Assembly (NCBI GenBank): GCA_030141605.1
Contig: JAQGDQ010000012.1
Span: 126,001 to 190,000, forward strand
Length of the DNA: 64,000 nt
DNA from: Tubiluchus corallicola
Taxonomy: Eukaryota > Priapulida > Priapulimorpha > Priapulimorphida > Tubiluchidae
Reading direction: 5' to 3'
Below the pieces are notes generated by a model that was not told the DNA's origin, did no database searches, and worked only from the letters and a program-made list of their open reading frames with translations. This document shows, one piece after another, positions 25,057-38,414 of this stretch (its first letter is position 1; each line of letters opens with the position of its first letter). The position numbers and the translations under genes were made by a program.

Positions 25057-26158
25057 GAGATGACAAAAATAAGTCAGCTTTAAGTTTAGCAGGCAGCACA
25101 AGCCTCCCATTTTTTCTTTAACAGCTAAAACGCATGTGCATCAGCAAATAGAAACTCAGCAATCAGCTGTAAGTTGATTTTCATTTTCAGAAGTTGGCTG
25201 CTGTTTGTGTTGTTTGCCGTTGATGATGCGAAGCAGATGTAGTCGACAAGAATCTTGTTCCAATCAGCCTCGTTTTTCTTCCAGCATCCTTGAGGCGATA
25301 CTGAACACCATTAATTAACCAATCTTTCCACTCTTTCCACGTTGACACGAGCGCCCCACCATGAGGCCACAGACTCCAATCAGCTGTTCATTGCGTCCCG
25401 AGTTTACGAGCAAAAACGCATTCTTCTCCGCAGCACATGGGATGCCTGAATTCTGCTGCAGCATCACTATTTGTATGAGGAAATCATTGGGATGCTGCTG
25501 AAAGTTAAAGGGCTGAGACAACATCACCCCCGTCACCCATCAGGCTTGTGTAAAATGATACATCTTGTACAGTGAGGTTATTCGGCCGCTTCTTCGCTTT
25601 CTGGACGTTGAGTTGAACGAGCTGGCGGATGCTGGGAGGTTGTTTAATTTCAATAACGAGGTGTCATCAGTAGCGTGTGTACAGCAGCCCACGAATGAAT
25701 ACATGTGTTGTGCTACTGGCTGGAGTCTTCATGTTGCTCTGCTGTGTGTTATGAACCGTGTTGGTCGGCGAAAGCTTGTAAATGCGAACATTATGCCCAT
25801 TTTAAATTTCACAGTTTGACGCCCTGGGAAGAAGATCCGTGCGAGAAAAAATGATAGCCTGCAGTCGTTGGGATTTCTAAACCTCGTGTCGTGCTGTAAA
25901 ACTTGTTTAAACCGCTAAAGTTTGTGTTCTCACCATTTTATAAGTAAGAGGTGTTTTAATTTTGGATGATTTTTCAAATTTACTGTGTTAATTATCGCAG
26001 AAAGAATCGATTATAGCTTAACTTAAGTATAGCTTACTTGATTTTTCGGTAAAAATTTTCTGTATTTGTCTTAAGCTAAAAACACTAAGCCGAGCTTCTC
26101 GCGAGAAACTAGATATTTATGATGCGGAGTGAACTTTATTGAATTAGTTACATGTGTC
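25057..26158 (+). promoter_or_regulatory. Probable promoter and 5' UTR region of the kazrin gene
   Basis: Sequence immediately upstream of the first kazrin ATG. It is less AT-rich than the surrounding DNA and contains no other gene. No TATA box or initiator can be singled out, so the transcription start is not located. The call rests on position only. Confidence 0.3.
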
Positions 26159-27410
26159 ATGATGGAAGAATCTGGAGTAGCCGAAGCTTGCATAACTGTG
26201 CCCGAAGATGCAGTTCTTAGCACTTGTCAAAACGAACGACAGAGAAGGTCAAGAACAAGGGGCAATCTCAAACAGAGATATCCAGTCAATGAAAGCAAAA
26301 TTTTGTCTGCTTTTACGGACGTTGATTACCACTCTGACTCTGACGTTCCTAAGTCGACTTGTGATAGCGCAGCTTCTCAAAGTAAACACCGCTTATCAGA
26401 TCCAAATGTAGGCTCCAAGTTTATAACAGGTGGATCCATTACTAGCTGCCGGACATCAGTTTTTAATGTCCCCGAGAAGCAAGTTGTTTGTCCAGTTGTC
26501 GTTACTGAGCTTGCAGAACAAAAACAGGAAGCTCTTGTTAATCCTGTGTTCAGTTTAAAAAATCCACGAGAAGAGAAAATGCTTCTCAGGGCACCTCTCG
26601 CTAGTCCAGAATCATCAGGTGACGATCTTAGTCCAACTGCTTCTGCACAAGCATTTGGTAGTGTTGCTGAGACTTCAGAAGCCGGCATACCTGCATCCGA
26701 ACCCGAAATAATCAAAAGTATCGATCACCATATTCAACATTCTGCTCAAGTAACTGAGGGTGTTGACATGAGTGTTCTATCAAATGCAAGTTTTGAACCT
26801 GCAGAAGAAAAGAAAGAATTCACTCAATCTATGAATGAACCAATTATTGCTATGGATTTTGAACAAAGTCGCACATTTCCAGTATATACCTGTGACGTCA
26901 GTTTCTCGGCGCCACAAAAGCCTCTGCCACCAATTGTTTATCATAAGGTCATCAGTCGAGGTGTTGAGATGAGCCAGCTGCCTCCTCTTGCCGAACAAGA
27001 TGAACCTTTAGAAGCATGGCGCCATCAAAAAGGAGTTGAAGAGTTTAATGTAGGTGCCACTCGAGAGGTGACATTGTCACCGGATGAGACTGTCACACCA
27101 ATGGCTCCCTATGAATATGACAAGGTCACGAGAAGAGGTGGATTCCGGGAGACAATGATCGATTCTGAAGTTGTGTCTGCCCCAGATTTGACCTTGCATC
27201 CTAGTCAAAATATCGCTATCAACCAAATAACATCACCTGTAACAAGAACAAGGCAAAATTACCAAGACTTGTTCCTACCACAGGTGCAGCATCCCAATGG
27301 TTTCCATGATATTGTCGAAGACGTCCTTCTAAGCAACAGTGACGACGTACTGCTACACGATGGACCATATAGTCAGGCATTTGCAATACAGAATGCACAC
27401 TTTGAAACAG
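26159..27410 (+). CDS. KAZN: Kazrin exon 1: long N-terminal extension
   Basis: Open for 417 codons from ATG-ATG (26159, 26162) to an ACAG/GTATGA donor in phase 1. The protein is Ser/Glu/Pro-rich with no recognised domain and probably disordered. A Y-x-KV-(I/T)-(S/R)-RG motif occurs twice, near residues 262 and 320. The frame stays open upstream to a GTG, but the ATG pair is the credible start. It is clearly coding in length; assignment to kazrin depends on the phase-1 junction to 40178. Confidence 0.68.
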
Positions 27411-30400
27411 GTATGAACTACGTAGTATTTAATTAGGCCTAATTAGGCATACACTTCATATTAGTGAAAGTGAGTGCTGAATTTGAAACATGAATTTTTG
27501 ACACTGAATGTGTCCACTTATTACCAGTTAGATGCAGTCTTTTCACTTTGGTAGACTCGAAAACCGTAGTACTGTAGTTCTTTTTAGTAGTGTATTGTGA
27601 AAAGCACAAAGAGTAAGAACAATCACGACAATATATCAGAAAGAATATTGTTTCTTGTATATACCCGTAATTGTTTCTATTTCTTGTACCTTTTTACAAT
27701 GTAGTAGTTTTTTGCTTCGTCGTTAGTTTATTCAATATATTACTACTTTTCTAAACTTATTCCTTTCGTACATGCGTACAAATTTTATGTTAAGAGGTGC
27801 GTGTTTTAAGAATTTATTTTTACAAAAGGAACAATGTAAGTGCTGTCGTGAGAAAGCATTTAACTAAGACTTGTAGCTGCCTGGTAAGACAGCTGTATAT
27901 CCATGTTTGTGAACATGAAATTTAAACAGGAAAATCAATCCCAACACTAATTACGTAGAAATGGAAACACGCTAAAATTTATTAAACAGTCGCCCTTGAG
28001 TAAAAAAGAAAGAGCAAAGGGTTGTTTTACAATCATATTGCTTCCTTTAATTCATTTTAGAATATTACAAATTTGCATGTTTTGTAATTTGAAAAATTAC
28101 GTTTACAAGCTTGACTTTATAGGTAACGCCTTTAGAAATAAGACTTTACCGTGTAATTTATTTCATGAAGACTAAGAGTTAAAAGATATAAGTGCGACCT
28201 TTCACTCAAACGTTAATAAAATACGAACAGCATTTTCAAATAACTGTAGCTTCAGTTGATACAGGAGCGACTTTTACTAAAATGGTTCGAAGCCATTAAA
28301 TTGGAATCATTTTCCAATGAAAAAATTGGAATAACGTTTACAGAAGACAATTTAAATGCTGTAGAAAGCCATAATTGGTTAATTGGTTTCTGTTACCTAG
28401 GCAAAGCAACAGAAAAGTAAAATAGTTTTAGCAAATGCTTAACGTGTGTAAGACCGACTACATTACTTAAGTATATATCTGCTTTATTGGCATCATTCTT
28501 TAATCGCTGTGCGGCCCGAATGCATTGATCTCTCCAGCTTTTTTGCTTTCCCTACCCCCTATTTTCTACCAGTCAATACTGCCAAAATTTCATCAGTAAA
28601 CATGTACGGATAAAGTTGGCGCCCTCATAATAAACACGTGCTATAAAATCGTCTCGGCTTCCTCGTGGTGTTACATTCAAACTCAACTTCAAAAAAAGAA
28701 GCGTTTTTTAGGCTAGCAATCTCAACACTGCTCTCAAGCATCCTAGCTATGAACGCAAAAACATTTTATGTCGGCGATAATTACCGCCAATTGGGAACTT
28801 TAGCTGCATGAAGCAACATACAAGCCAGCACGAAACAATAATGTTACTTGTTCTGAACCGACACAAATTGTCGGAAAATAAACATCGCCGTGTTGGCAAC
28901 GCGCAGCGGGTAACATCGTAAAATTAGGGGAATCACCCAATTTTCTGACACGTTTTCGTTTGTGTCGCTGTCTCGCTGAGGTTCCATGTGAATCTGTCCC
29001 GCATCTTCAAAACGTCAAAATACTTCATCTTAATTTCAAGATAGAATGGAAATGCGAAATGCGAAGAGGACATTCGGGACAAAACCTGGATATAAACCAT
29101 GAACTTTTTGCTTTCAAGCCGAACATCATAACCACTAGACTACATGTCCACTGATAATGACAAGACTTAGTTCCAAGTCAGTCTGTATAGCAAGTTATAG
29201 AGAAACTTTATGGCTCGTCTTCTTCCCTCCCTTTCATTTTATTGCAAAACTTATGGATAATTATTTCAGCGGATTGTAAACTGCGTATGAGTTATGGTTT
29301 TAATGACTTTTTACGTGTAAATATGTAAAAAAGCGAAATGAAAAATTAGTTGTCATTTGTTTTAATTAGAGGGTTCGTTGAATCATCTGTTATCCAACAA
29401 ATTCTACATATTGACAGCAAAACGTGATTTTTATTTCCTTTCCTCTCATTTAGTAACTAGTCAGAGATTTTTTTTATTCGCGCTAGGCCATATCGTTTTT
29501 TTAGATTAGTTTTGCACGCTGGTGCTAGTTATCTGACACTAGAACTACCGCATAAGCGCGAAAACTTAAATTGTTGGGGCCGGGGAAGATCCTTCAAACT
29601 GAAACTCAAGATGTTCCAGTCAGTGCATATCCCACGGCGTGTAAAAATACTTTATGACTTTTCACTGACAATTTCTACTCCTGTTATCATTTAAATGATT
29701 GATAACAATTTTGATGAATACTTTTTGTTACATATGTACAAAAGTAGCAGTCATTGTAACGCGTGTTCAGAATACAGTCGCTGTAGCTTGTATAGTACAC
29801 ATGCCTTACATGAATTTTGCCCAAGTTTGTTAAAACTTTAGTTGCCTTTGCTGTACAAATAAGTTTCCATGTTTTTGCCACGACTCAAACAGTACCGCCT
29901 AGCGAGTAATGAATTACTGACAATAACCGCAGGGTATGGGATCATAAAAACTTCATTCCTAACGTCCAGCGTATAGTTCATAAATTAGCCATAAATATTT
30001 ATTCTGAATTTCATTCTTTATTTCTTCGTCCAGCTTTTCCTCCTTCTGTCAGTCTTATGGGAAATCTGTTATTTAATTCTTTATTTTTTTGAAAATAATT
30101 ATTTACTTTTAAAACTCGGCGTACTTAAGCCTTAAACAAAACTGCGACAGAAATATAGTCCATGAATTCTTCCATGTTGTAATTTGACGATGCTTGTTAA
30201 AACAACTGTAACAATTTTTAATACCTAATAACTTTTTTGTATCTGCTGCTTGTAGCGGTAGTTTGTTATCTGATCGTCTATTTAATGCAGCTTTCTTCTA
30301 TTTGATTTCTGGTAAATTTATAGTCATGGTAAAATTAATGATCAAGTTTAGCGTGAAAAGGATTTCTATTCCTCCATGGTGAAGGAATGCCAATGAAGGC

Positions 30401-33400
30401 AGGTTACTTCAAAGTCGTTTTCTTCTCCAGGTTAAGTTAGTTTCATGAATAGTTGTTTGTATTCAACACTCTATTGTTAACTGCGAGTAGTAGTTATTAA
30501 AATCATTTGACTTCTCGTCATCCCTTTCTCCAGAGTGGTGCACATATGCTTATGTGTTTTGTATTGATCAACATAGCGGATTATATAATGGCAACATAAA
30601 GGAATTGAATTTCAATCAAAGAAAACGTATGATTGTTTTGTTTATTGTATTTCTCTCTGACTCTCTTTCTCTCTCTCTCCCACTCTCTCTCTCGCTCTCT
30701 CTTTCTCTCTCTCTTTTTCTCTTTCCTCCATTCTTTCTTTCTTTCTGTCTTTCTTTCTTTCTCTCGCTCTCGCTTTCGCTATTTGTCAACACTTTCTTGT
30801 TTTCTACCATCGTCATTTTTCCTCTCTGTCATTTTAAACAAACACAGCAAATTTCGAAACAGCTGATTGCAATAGCAACAAGTGCACATCTTCCTTTGGC
30901 ATTCCTGGTGATGTGTCACTTTGGCAGCTCATCTTTTCGGATGTGAAAAGCAAATTGTAAAAGACGAATTCACCATGGTGACATGCTGTTATGACGATAC
31001 AACAATCCGCATATCAAAAGGGGCTTACTAACAATTAACTGTAGAAATAATTATAAAACATAGTAGAAGAGTAGCAAAAACAATTAACAAATGTTATAAA
31101 AGGTTACATCTCCAACAGTGACCGCTACGATCATTTGACCTTATTCGTGCATGGTCATGGAGTATTTAACCATCTTCATGAATTTTTTATGTTGTTACGC
31201 GTCGCTTCGCCACCTCCACTATATGGAATGTGAACACACCTTTAAGATTTAGCTCAGCGTATTGATACTTATTAGACATACATACTGAACATTCTATGAA
31301 TAATCATACAAAAGTGAATTACGCTTAATGGAGACTATCAATCATCAGACTCGCGGGAAGCTACTGTAATTCTGAAACCGCACGCATGCAACATTGTAAT
31401 TAATCAAAGTATATATAAATTTATTGTATTAATTGCTCAGTTTGGATCAGAGTTGGAACCGGGTCACGGGAACTGACCTTACTGACCCGCTTACCATGTG
31501 CACCAAGCGACCCGATTTGACAGAAATTTGGAGGCGTACAACATATTTGCAAAGAAAATATAATTACTCTGATATAACCTTCCATTAAACAATTTGGCCA
31601 TTTTGTATATACTTACTTGATTGTTTTTCTATTTGATTGATTTTTGTTTTGGTAATGCTTTAGTAATGTATAACGAAGCAAAGAGAATGTTCTGTAAGTT
31701 GTTTGCAAACACAGTTTCTTTGTAAATCATAGTCTATTTCATTAATTGTTATAATTAACAACATGTAGCAGGAATATGTTTTTTTCGCCACCACCATCAC
31801 CACCACCACCAACAACAATAACACCACCACCGCCACCACCATCACATCCACCACCACCACCATCATCATCATAATCATTCGACACTGCGTTATTGGTTAT
31901 ACCATGTTAGCTACTTGTTTACTAACTGCCTGTGCTTTAGTTAAAAACTTTTGCACTTTAAAAAATTAAATGCCGGTCGGAACAATAACAGCTATAGTCA
32001 TTAGCTGCGTTGATGTCGAAAGCATTCAATACACGGAACACAGCAATAAAGAATAATAAAGCAATCAGTTTACATCAAGGTCTTCACTACGGAAAATAAA
32101 ACACCGATAAAGATGCTGGAAAAAATGAGACTTGATTCTCTGGATTACGGTATCTGTAATTTTCTTAAAGAGAAAGTACACAGAGACATTTGATGCAAAG
32201 GAAATAAAGACAAAATTTACTGAGAGCTTGGATCAAATACCATTTAAAGAAGTAATAAACTGTGTCATATGTTGGAAGAAATGTCTTCGCTTAGTTTCCA
32301 GTGAAAATGCTGAACACCTACTGTAAATTTCAACATAGTGACAAAATTTTTTTCATCATTTATTTTTTCGACTTGTTGATTTAAAACTTCTGTTTCGTTG
32401 GAAAAATCGAGTGAAATGAACTAAGATTTTTGTGTTTATATATAAATGTATGCAATTTCTTCTTATGATATCGTTAATCCAAACTTCGGCAGATTTTCTT
32501 TGCGGCACCTGATTTTTCTGTGGAACTACAGAACGTCAAAAAATTGATTTTCCCAATACACTGTACTTGTATTACATGTGTTCACAGACATGTACCAACC
32601 AACATTTCTTAGTGTTCCAAAATCGACCTCTGATTTTCTTCAACTTTGTAAATTATTAGCAGTAAAATAGGCATATACTGTTGGCATTGCAATAAATATT
32701 TGACCTGCACATTGCACAAAGTTATTTTTCGGATTGTTTTTAGAATAAATAAGTAAAAAGACTGATTAAGATTATGCTACAGGCTGCAGCAAGCAATTAT
32801 TGCAAACAAAGTAAATGTTATCTTTCTATTTCCATTTAAATGAGATTTCTTAAGACTACACACGCCTTTGTAAAAACATTAACTGGTATCGCCCATTAGC
32901 CTGTGCTGAAGTCTTAATTTAGCCAATTACTTTTTACTAGGCATGATAAATTTTAATTTGGCCATTTATTTTTGTCAATATAACTTTGAACGTATTGAAA
33001 GCCTGAAATCACCTGAAATCAATACTATTTTTCGAAGCAGATCCTTACGTACATGAATTTTTGAAAAAAATGTAGGATTTTGTGTCACTAGGGGGCACAG
33101 CGATTCATTTTGTTATTGACCGATGGTAATAAACTAGCCACAAACTGTTTCAGTCGTTGTCGCACAGCGCTTGCTTGCCATATTAAACTGAGGTAATAAA
33201 AAGTTTAATTTTTCACATTGTCCAGTGTTAAGGTCCGCAATAACTGGTTTTGTTAACAACTACCATATCTTTCAATTAGTAATTCGCGGGAGGTGCTTTT
33301 TCAAACGTTTTATCGCAGTGATATTTTTAATTAAAGCTAGAGCTACCACATCATCGTGCAACGTTGAAAACAAAACCACGTGATGGTAACCTGAGTCCTC

Positions 33401-36400
33401 ATAATTTTCCTTTTTTGGGACCTCCCGGTTTTCGACTTTTATTAAAAGATCTAAGTGCTTGAGTTTTATAGCAGGTGCGTAATATTTGCTGAAATAACAA
33501 AAGTGCTTAAAATTTTTTTACGTACGTCAGAGCTGCACGAATTTCAAATGTTATCTCTCATACCAACAGATAAAAATCAGTGATCCCTTCGCGAACGTCT
33601 ATGACATGTTAGCTTGCTGAAATAGGGTAACAAGATCTGTGGCAATATATGAACAAAATCGTTATCAAGCCCAATGAGACAGCTAGCCGTTCATTCAGTC
33701 AGTCTCGCTTAAATGTTAGTTGTATTTTTTAAGTCGTCGTCATCATCATTGCCGTCGTTATCGTCATAGATTGTTGTCGTCGTCTTCGTCATTATCGTCA
33801 TCATCATCATCACCATCATCATCATTATCACCACTCTTTGCTTCTCACTGTAACTCACATATAGACATGCGCGTTTCTTTCTCCTGTTTACTATTATCTT
33901 CAATGGTCTTCATTGTGGTTTAAATAATTAGTTCGAGAAATCGCTTACGTGAATGTGACAGTACAACAAGTTTGAAAGAAAATCTTGCGCACGGCAACGA
34001 CTTTGTATAAAGTATGAAGCACGTAACCCCAATTAACACGTCTTACTGTGTCTTATCGTTTCCTGCACCTACCTAATGATCTCATTCGTTTTTAATACCT
34101 TATAAGTCAAGTGCTTGCAGAAGCTCTGTGTAGCAGGGCTAATTGGACCATCTTCCCATTCCTTTCCGCGCTTTTTTCTTCCTCAGCATGAAAGACGTTA
34201 TTGTGTTGCTGTTTCCACAGCAAAATAATGCTTGAGTTTATTTTTCTTTCCTGTCTCAGGCGCTGTTATGCAAAATCTACCATGGCAGCGCTCAGAGGCT
34301 GAACGAAAGGTGATCAGTAGTTTGTAAAAATTTCCAGTTTTTTTCGTTAGCGTGTTGCTTGCCCATTTTTGCAATGTAGCATACTGTACCTCGCATTTTT
34401 AGAGTGATTAGTGAAACCAATACATGCTCATTATGGTTACAATTTAAAACATACACGCATAAAGTCTTTACCAGCAGTTCAAAAATTTCAAGATTTATTG
34501 TGAAATACCTACTCAAGGATTCGAAAGTATTACAAGCTACATCTAATTAATTTAATTTAACAGCATGATGCTTACATTAAAGTAAAAGTATCTGACGTTT
34601 TTTTAGATCTTTAGACATTAGCAATTGGGTATATCTCTATAGTTGTAACTGCCAAACTTTTCATATAATTGATAACGAAGAAGTTGAGTGTGTAAAGCGT
34701 GCACTTTTGCTATTTTTTCGCTGTTTTTGCCACAAAGATTAAAATTTCTTGCACTTTTATTCTAAACAAGCCAGTAGCTATACGCTGTATAATAGCATAC
34801 ATTGTTAGAAATGAAAAGACACGACGGTTCATTCCATCACTGTGTAGTATTTTCAAGTGAAAGAAAAACACAATTAATCAAAACATTCATTACATTTTTT
34901 GAGAAACCAATCACTAAAATTAAGCATAATCTGTGGGACAGAAAAACTCTAAGGAAAAGATACGTAAAAGCTTATAATGTAACAACGCAGTACGTAACGA
35001 TTATAATGATAATGAAAGGAGAAATTGGGTACATTGTGATTACATAGCCAGTTTCTCCTTTCATTTCTTGATAGTGAAGTTTTTATTAACTGTTCCAGTT
35101 CTTGTCATTAAGATTCATTTCCGTGTTACGTCATGATAGGCAGACGATCTTTCTTTCTAGACATTTAATAGCCATAGTATAAATAAGGGTACGAAAATGA
35201 AACGATTATAACTAACTATCAGTTTAGTGTAGGTAATCTTGTATAATTGTCTGCCCTAGTTAACGTAACACTAAATAGAAGATCGTAGAAACAACCAAAG
35301 TATTTATGAGATTTGGTCAAATTTCGTTGTACTAGCCTTAATGGCGTACTACTGATTAAAGGCAAGCACTCCACCAGCCATTTCAATTACGAACTCCTTG
35401 AAAATTTTGACGCTCGACAAGAATTTTGCAGTTAGGAAAAATTTTTGTTACACTATCGAAAACGTATCCGTGCAAATGAATGTATCATGCCGCTGGCGAC
35501 TAAAACGCAAATTTAAAATTAACTGCCGTACTTAACTGGGGTTTTAGTGCTCTTCGTGATATTTCGTTTAGTCGATTAAAAATATTTAATTGAACAGCTG
35601 TAAGTGATTAAGTAATTAACGAAGAGATATCTACAATTTTTTGTTTTGAACCAAATACACTCTAACTACCAAATATCTGCTCAACTGAATGATTACATTT
35701 TGAGTTAAAAAAGTGTGACGGACATAGTGAGTGAATGAACGAGTCACCGGGCTTTTGGTAGGATCCCAGCTGACGTTTGGGAATACGATAACTAATCTAA
35801 AAACTTCACGATAACTAATCTAAGAACTTCATTAATTGTTGGGGAAAATGTGACTACAGCTGTTGCTGTTACCACTGCCGCCTTCCTAGTGAACATACGT
35901 AATCCCGTCTACTTTCTTCACCCTTAGCTCTTGTGTAATTTGAAAAGAAGTCGTTCAGGTCAGTAAGCACCTTTTATTGTTGCAGTACCAGCAATCAAGA
36001 CTTAATAGCCTCAATTTGCCCACTCTATTCCTGCTGTGCATAATTTGGCAATTTTTCTATACAAATAAAAATCTCTTCAGGTCGTTGTAATTCTTATAGT
36101 CACAGATATTGCCATACTGGGGACATTTCAAGAGGCATCAATTGTTGAAAAATAGTATTAGGAGTTGTGTATCCTATGTGTACATAAGCTCTCACCCCAT
36201 TTTACATTGTTCTCAGTTGTAGATATATGTTATTCCATGCTTTTCTGTTTCTTTCCTCGCAAAATTGTATGCTATCTAAATGCTAAACTTGGATTGCATG
36301 AAAAACTGAATAGCCATGTCAAAAGGAAATTCATGAGCAAAATAATGGCCATCATTCCAGTTGCCGTGATTTTCATCAAATGTAATTAGGTAATCATCAT

Positions 36401-37344
36401 TTCCATTTCATTTTAACATATTCTTCTAAATGGATTTTTCCTCGGTTTCATAGATAATTCTGTAGACAAGGAATGGTGTTATACTCATTTTGCACTCTCA
36501 CTTGCCCTTTTTAGTAATTTCACCATGATGGTGACCAAAGGCAATCCCGAATAGTTGTTTCTTCACTGAGTTCTTCACTCATTCTCTGATTACCCATAAT
36601 CTGCCCTTTCTCTGCACTCGTGACACACATATCCGAGCGAACCAGTTCTATAATAGCAATTGTTTGATACATTTAGCTCCCAGTAGTAAAGTTCCAGCTA
36701 TTTGAACATTAATGTGAAGAGGAGGAGGTCGTCGTTTCGGCACTGGGGAGGTAGCTGGCTGATTGCAGTACGATTTGTGCAATGTTCGCTGTTCTGTTGT
36801 TACTTCTGACTTCTACGTCGTTCGATTTGTAAGATCGTGTGTGCATGGTTTCAAAGCAGTAAACTAAAGTAAGATTTGTATGTATTTATATGTATATTTA
36901 TAAAAGCCTTACATTTGGGCACGTATAGATTATATACACAATTTCCAAAAAAAAATCGAATTTTTAGAAAAATATATAGGGAGTTTAACAGCCTAAATAA
37001 AATAATATTGATAAAATAAAATTATAATATCAGACTGGTTGGTTTTAGGGTGAAGTTGACTATCATGGGTTTACCCTACACGTGTATGATCATTTACAGT
37101 ACGGCTAGCCTTCACTTTGGAGTTTATTAACATTAATTTTATGTTTGTGCTGTTTAGTTTTATTTATTTATTCTAATTTTATTTCGGTAAATGTAGTACA
37201 AAAATTGTGAACGTTCCTTTCTTGCATTCGTTTAAAGTTATAAGCGTTTACTTTTTTGGCTCACTCGCGTTGCTCATTCACTTGTTCAAATATTTGTACT
37301 TACGCCCGTATATCTACTTACTCATTATTGATTGATTGAACGAT

Positions 37345-37420
<76 letters not shown>

Positions 37421-38336
37421 TCATTCATTTGTTCATTCACTCTTTTATTGATCAATTCACTTTATAATTTATCATTTATTTACTCATTCAGTCCCCCACT
37501 CACTTGTTACTCGTCTACTTTAATTTCTTTATTTACTCTCGTATTTGTTTTCGCTCAATTAGCGCAATTTATTCATTCATTTGTTTGTTTAGTCGCTCGT
37601 GCCACTTCTTTGTTTATCCCTTATCTAAATGGTTCTTGTTCCTTCAATCGTTTAATTTCTGTCCATTAATTCATTTTATTCACGTCATTCGTTATTCTGT
37701 ACGTCAAGTGGGCTTAGCCTGGAACTTTAACACAAGACTTCGCCTGTTTTTCAACAAAATCAAGTTGGAAACTTCTATAATAGTCATCTCGGTTTTGTGC
37801 CATAAATGTCAATTTTAAATGTTTCTTCTGTGCGAAACTTTCCAGTTGGAAGTACCCAAATTTGGATTACATGTTGTGATATATTACACATATAATGAAG
37901 ACGTGACAAGCCGAAGATTTGTTAACAGCGGGTAACAGATTTCCTCCATTACGTCATGGACAAATCAGTAAATCCTGCCACATTCGTTTTAATCTTACTA
38001 GCAAGGTAAAACTGGTGGCGAATCCATAAACGAAAACACGAAAGCAGTCATCACGTTCTTGACATACAACATTTGAACCAATACGCCCCTTGGCCAATTT
38101 ACGAATGCCCGATGATGACCAGTAGTTGCAGGATATGATTGGAGCATTTCTAAAGAGATAATTGCTGTCATAAAGTCATTAGTGCCGATTAGTGAGAAAA
38201 TCGTGCAAATATGCTATTGAATCTACATTGCCGAGTAGTAGTAGTAGTAGTAGGTAGGCATATTCTTTATTTTGCCCTTTTTTAAAACATTGCCCATCGT
38301 AATCTTAGAATTAGAAACGCTGTTTTAGGAAAATAT

Positions 38337-38414
<78 letters not shown>

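Noticed and set aside
26377-26715. 112-codon frame antisense to kazrin exon 1
   Set aside because: Shadow of the coding exon on the opposite strand.
30554-30946. 130-codon open frame with Ser/Leu-rich centre
   Set aside because: Runs through a CT microsatellite; no family and no splice context.
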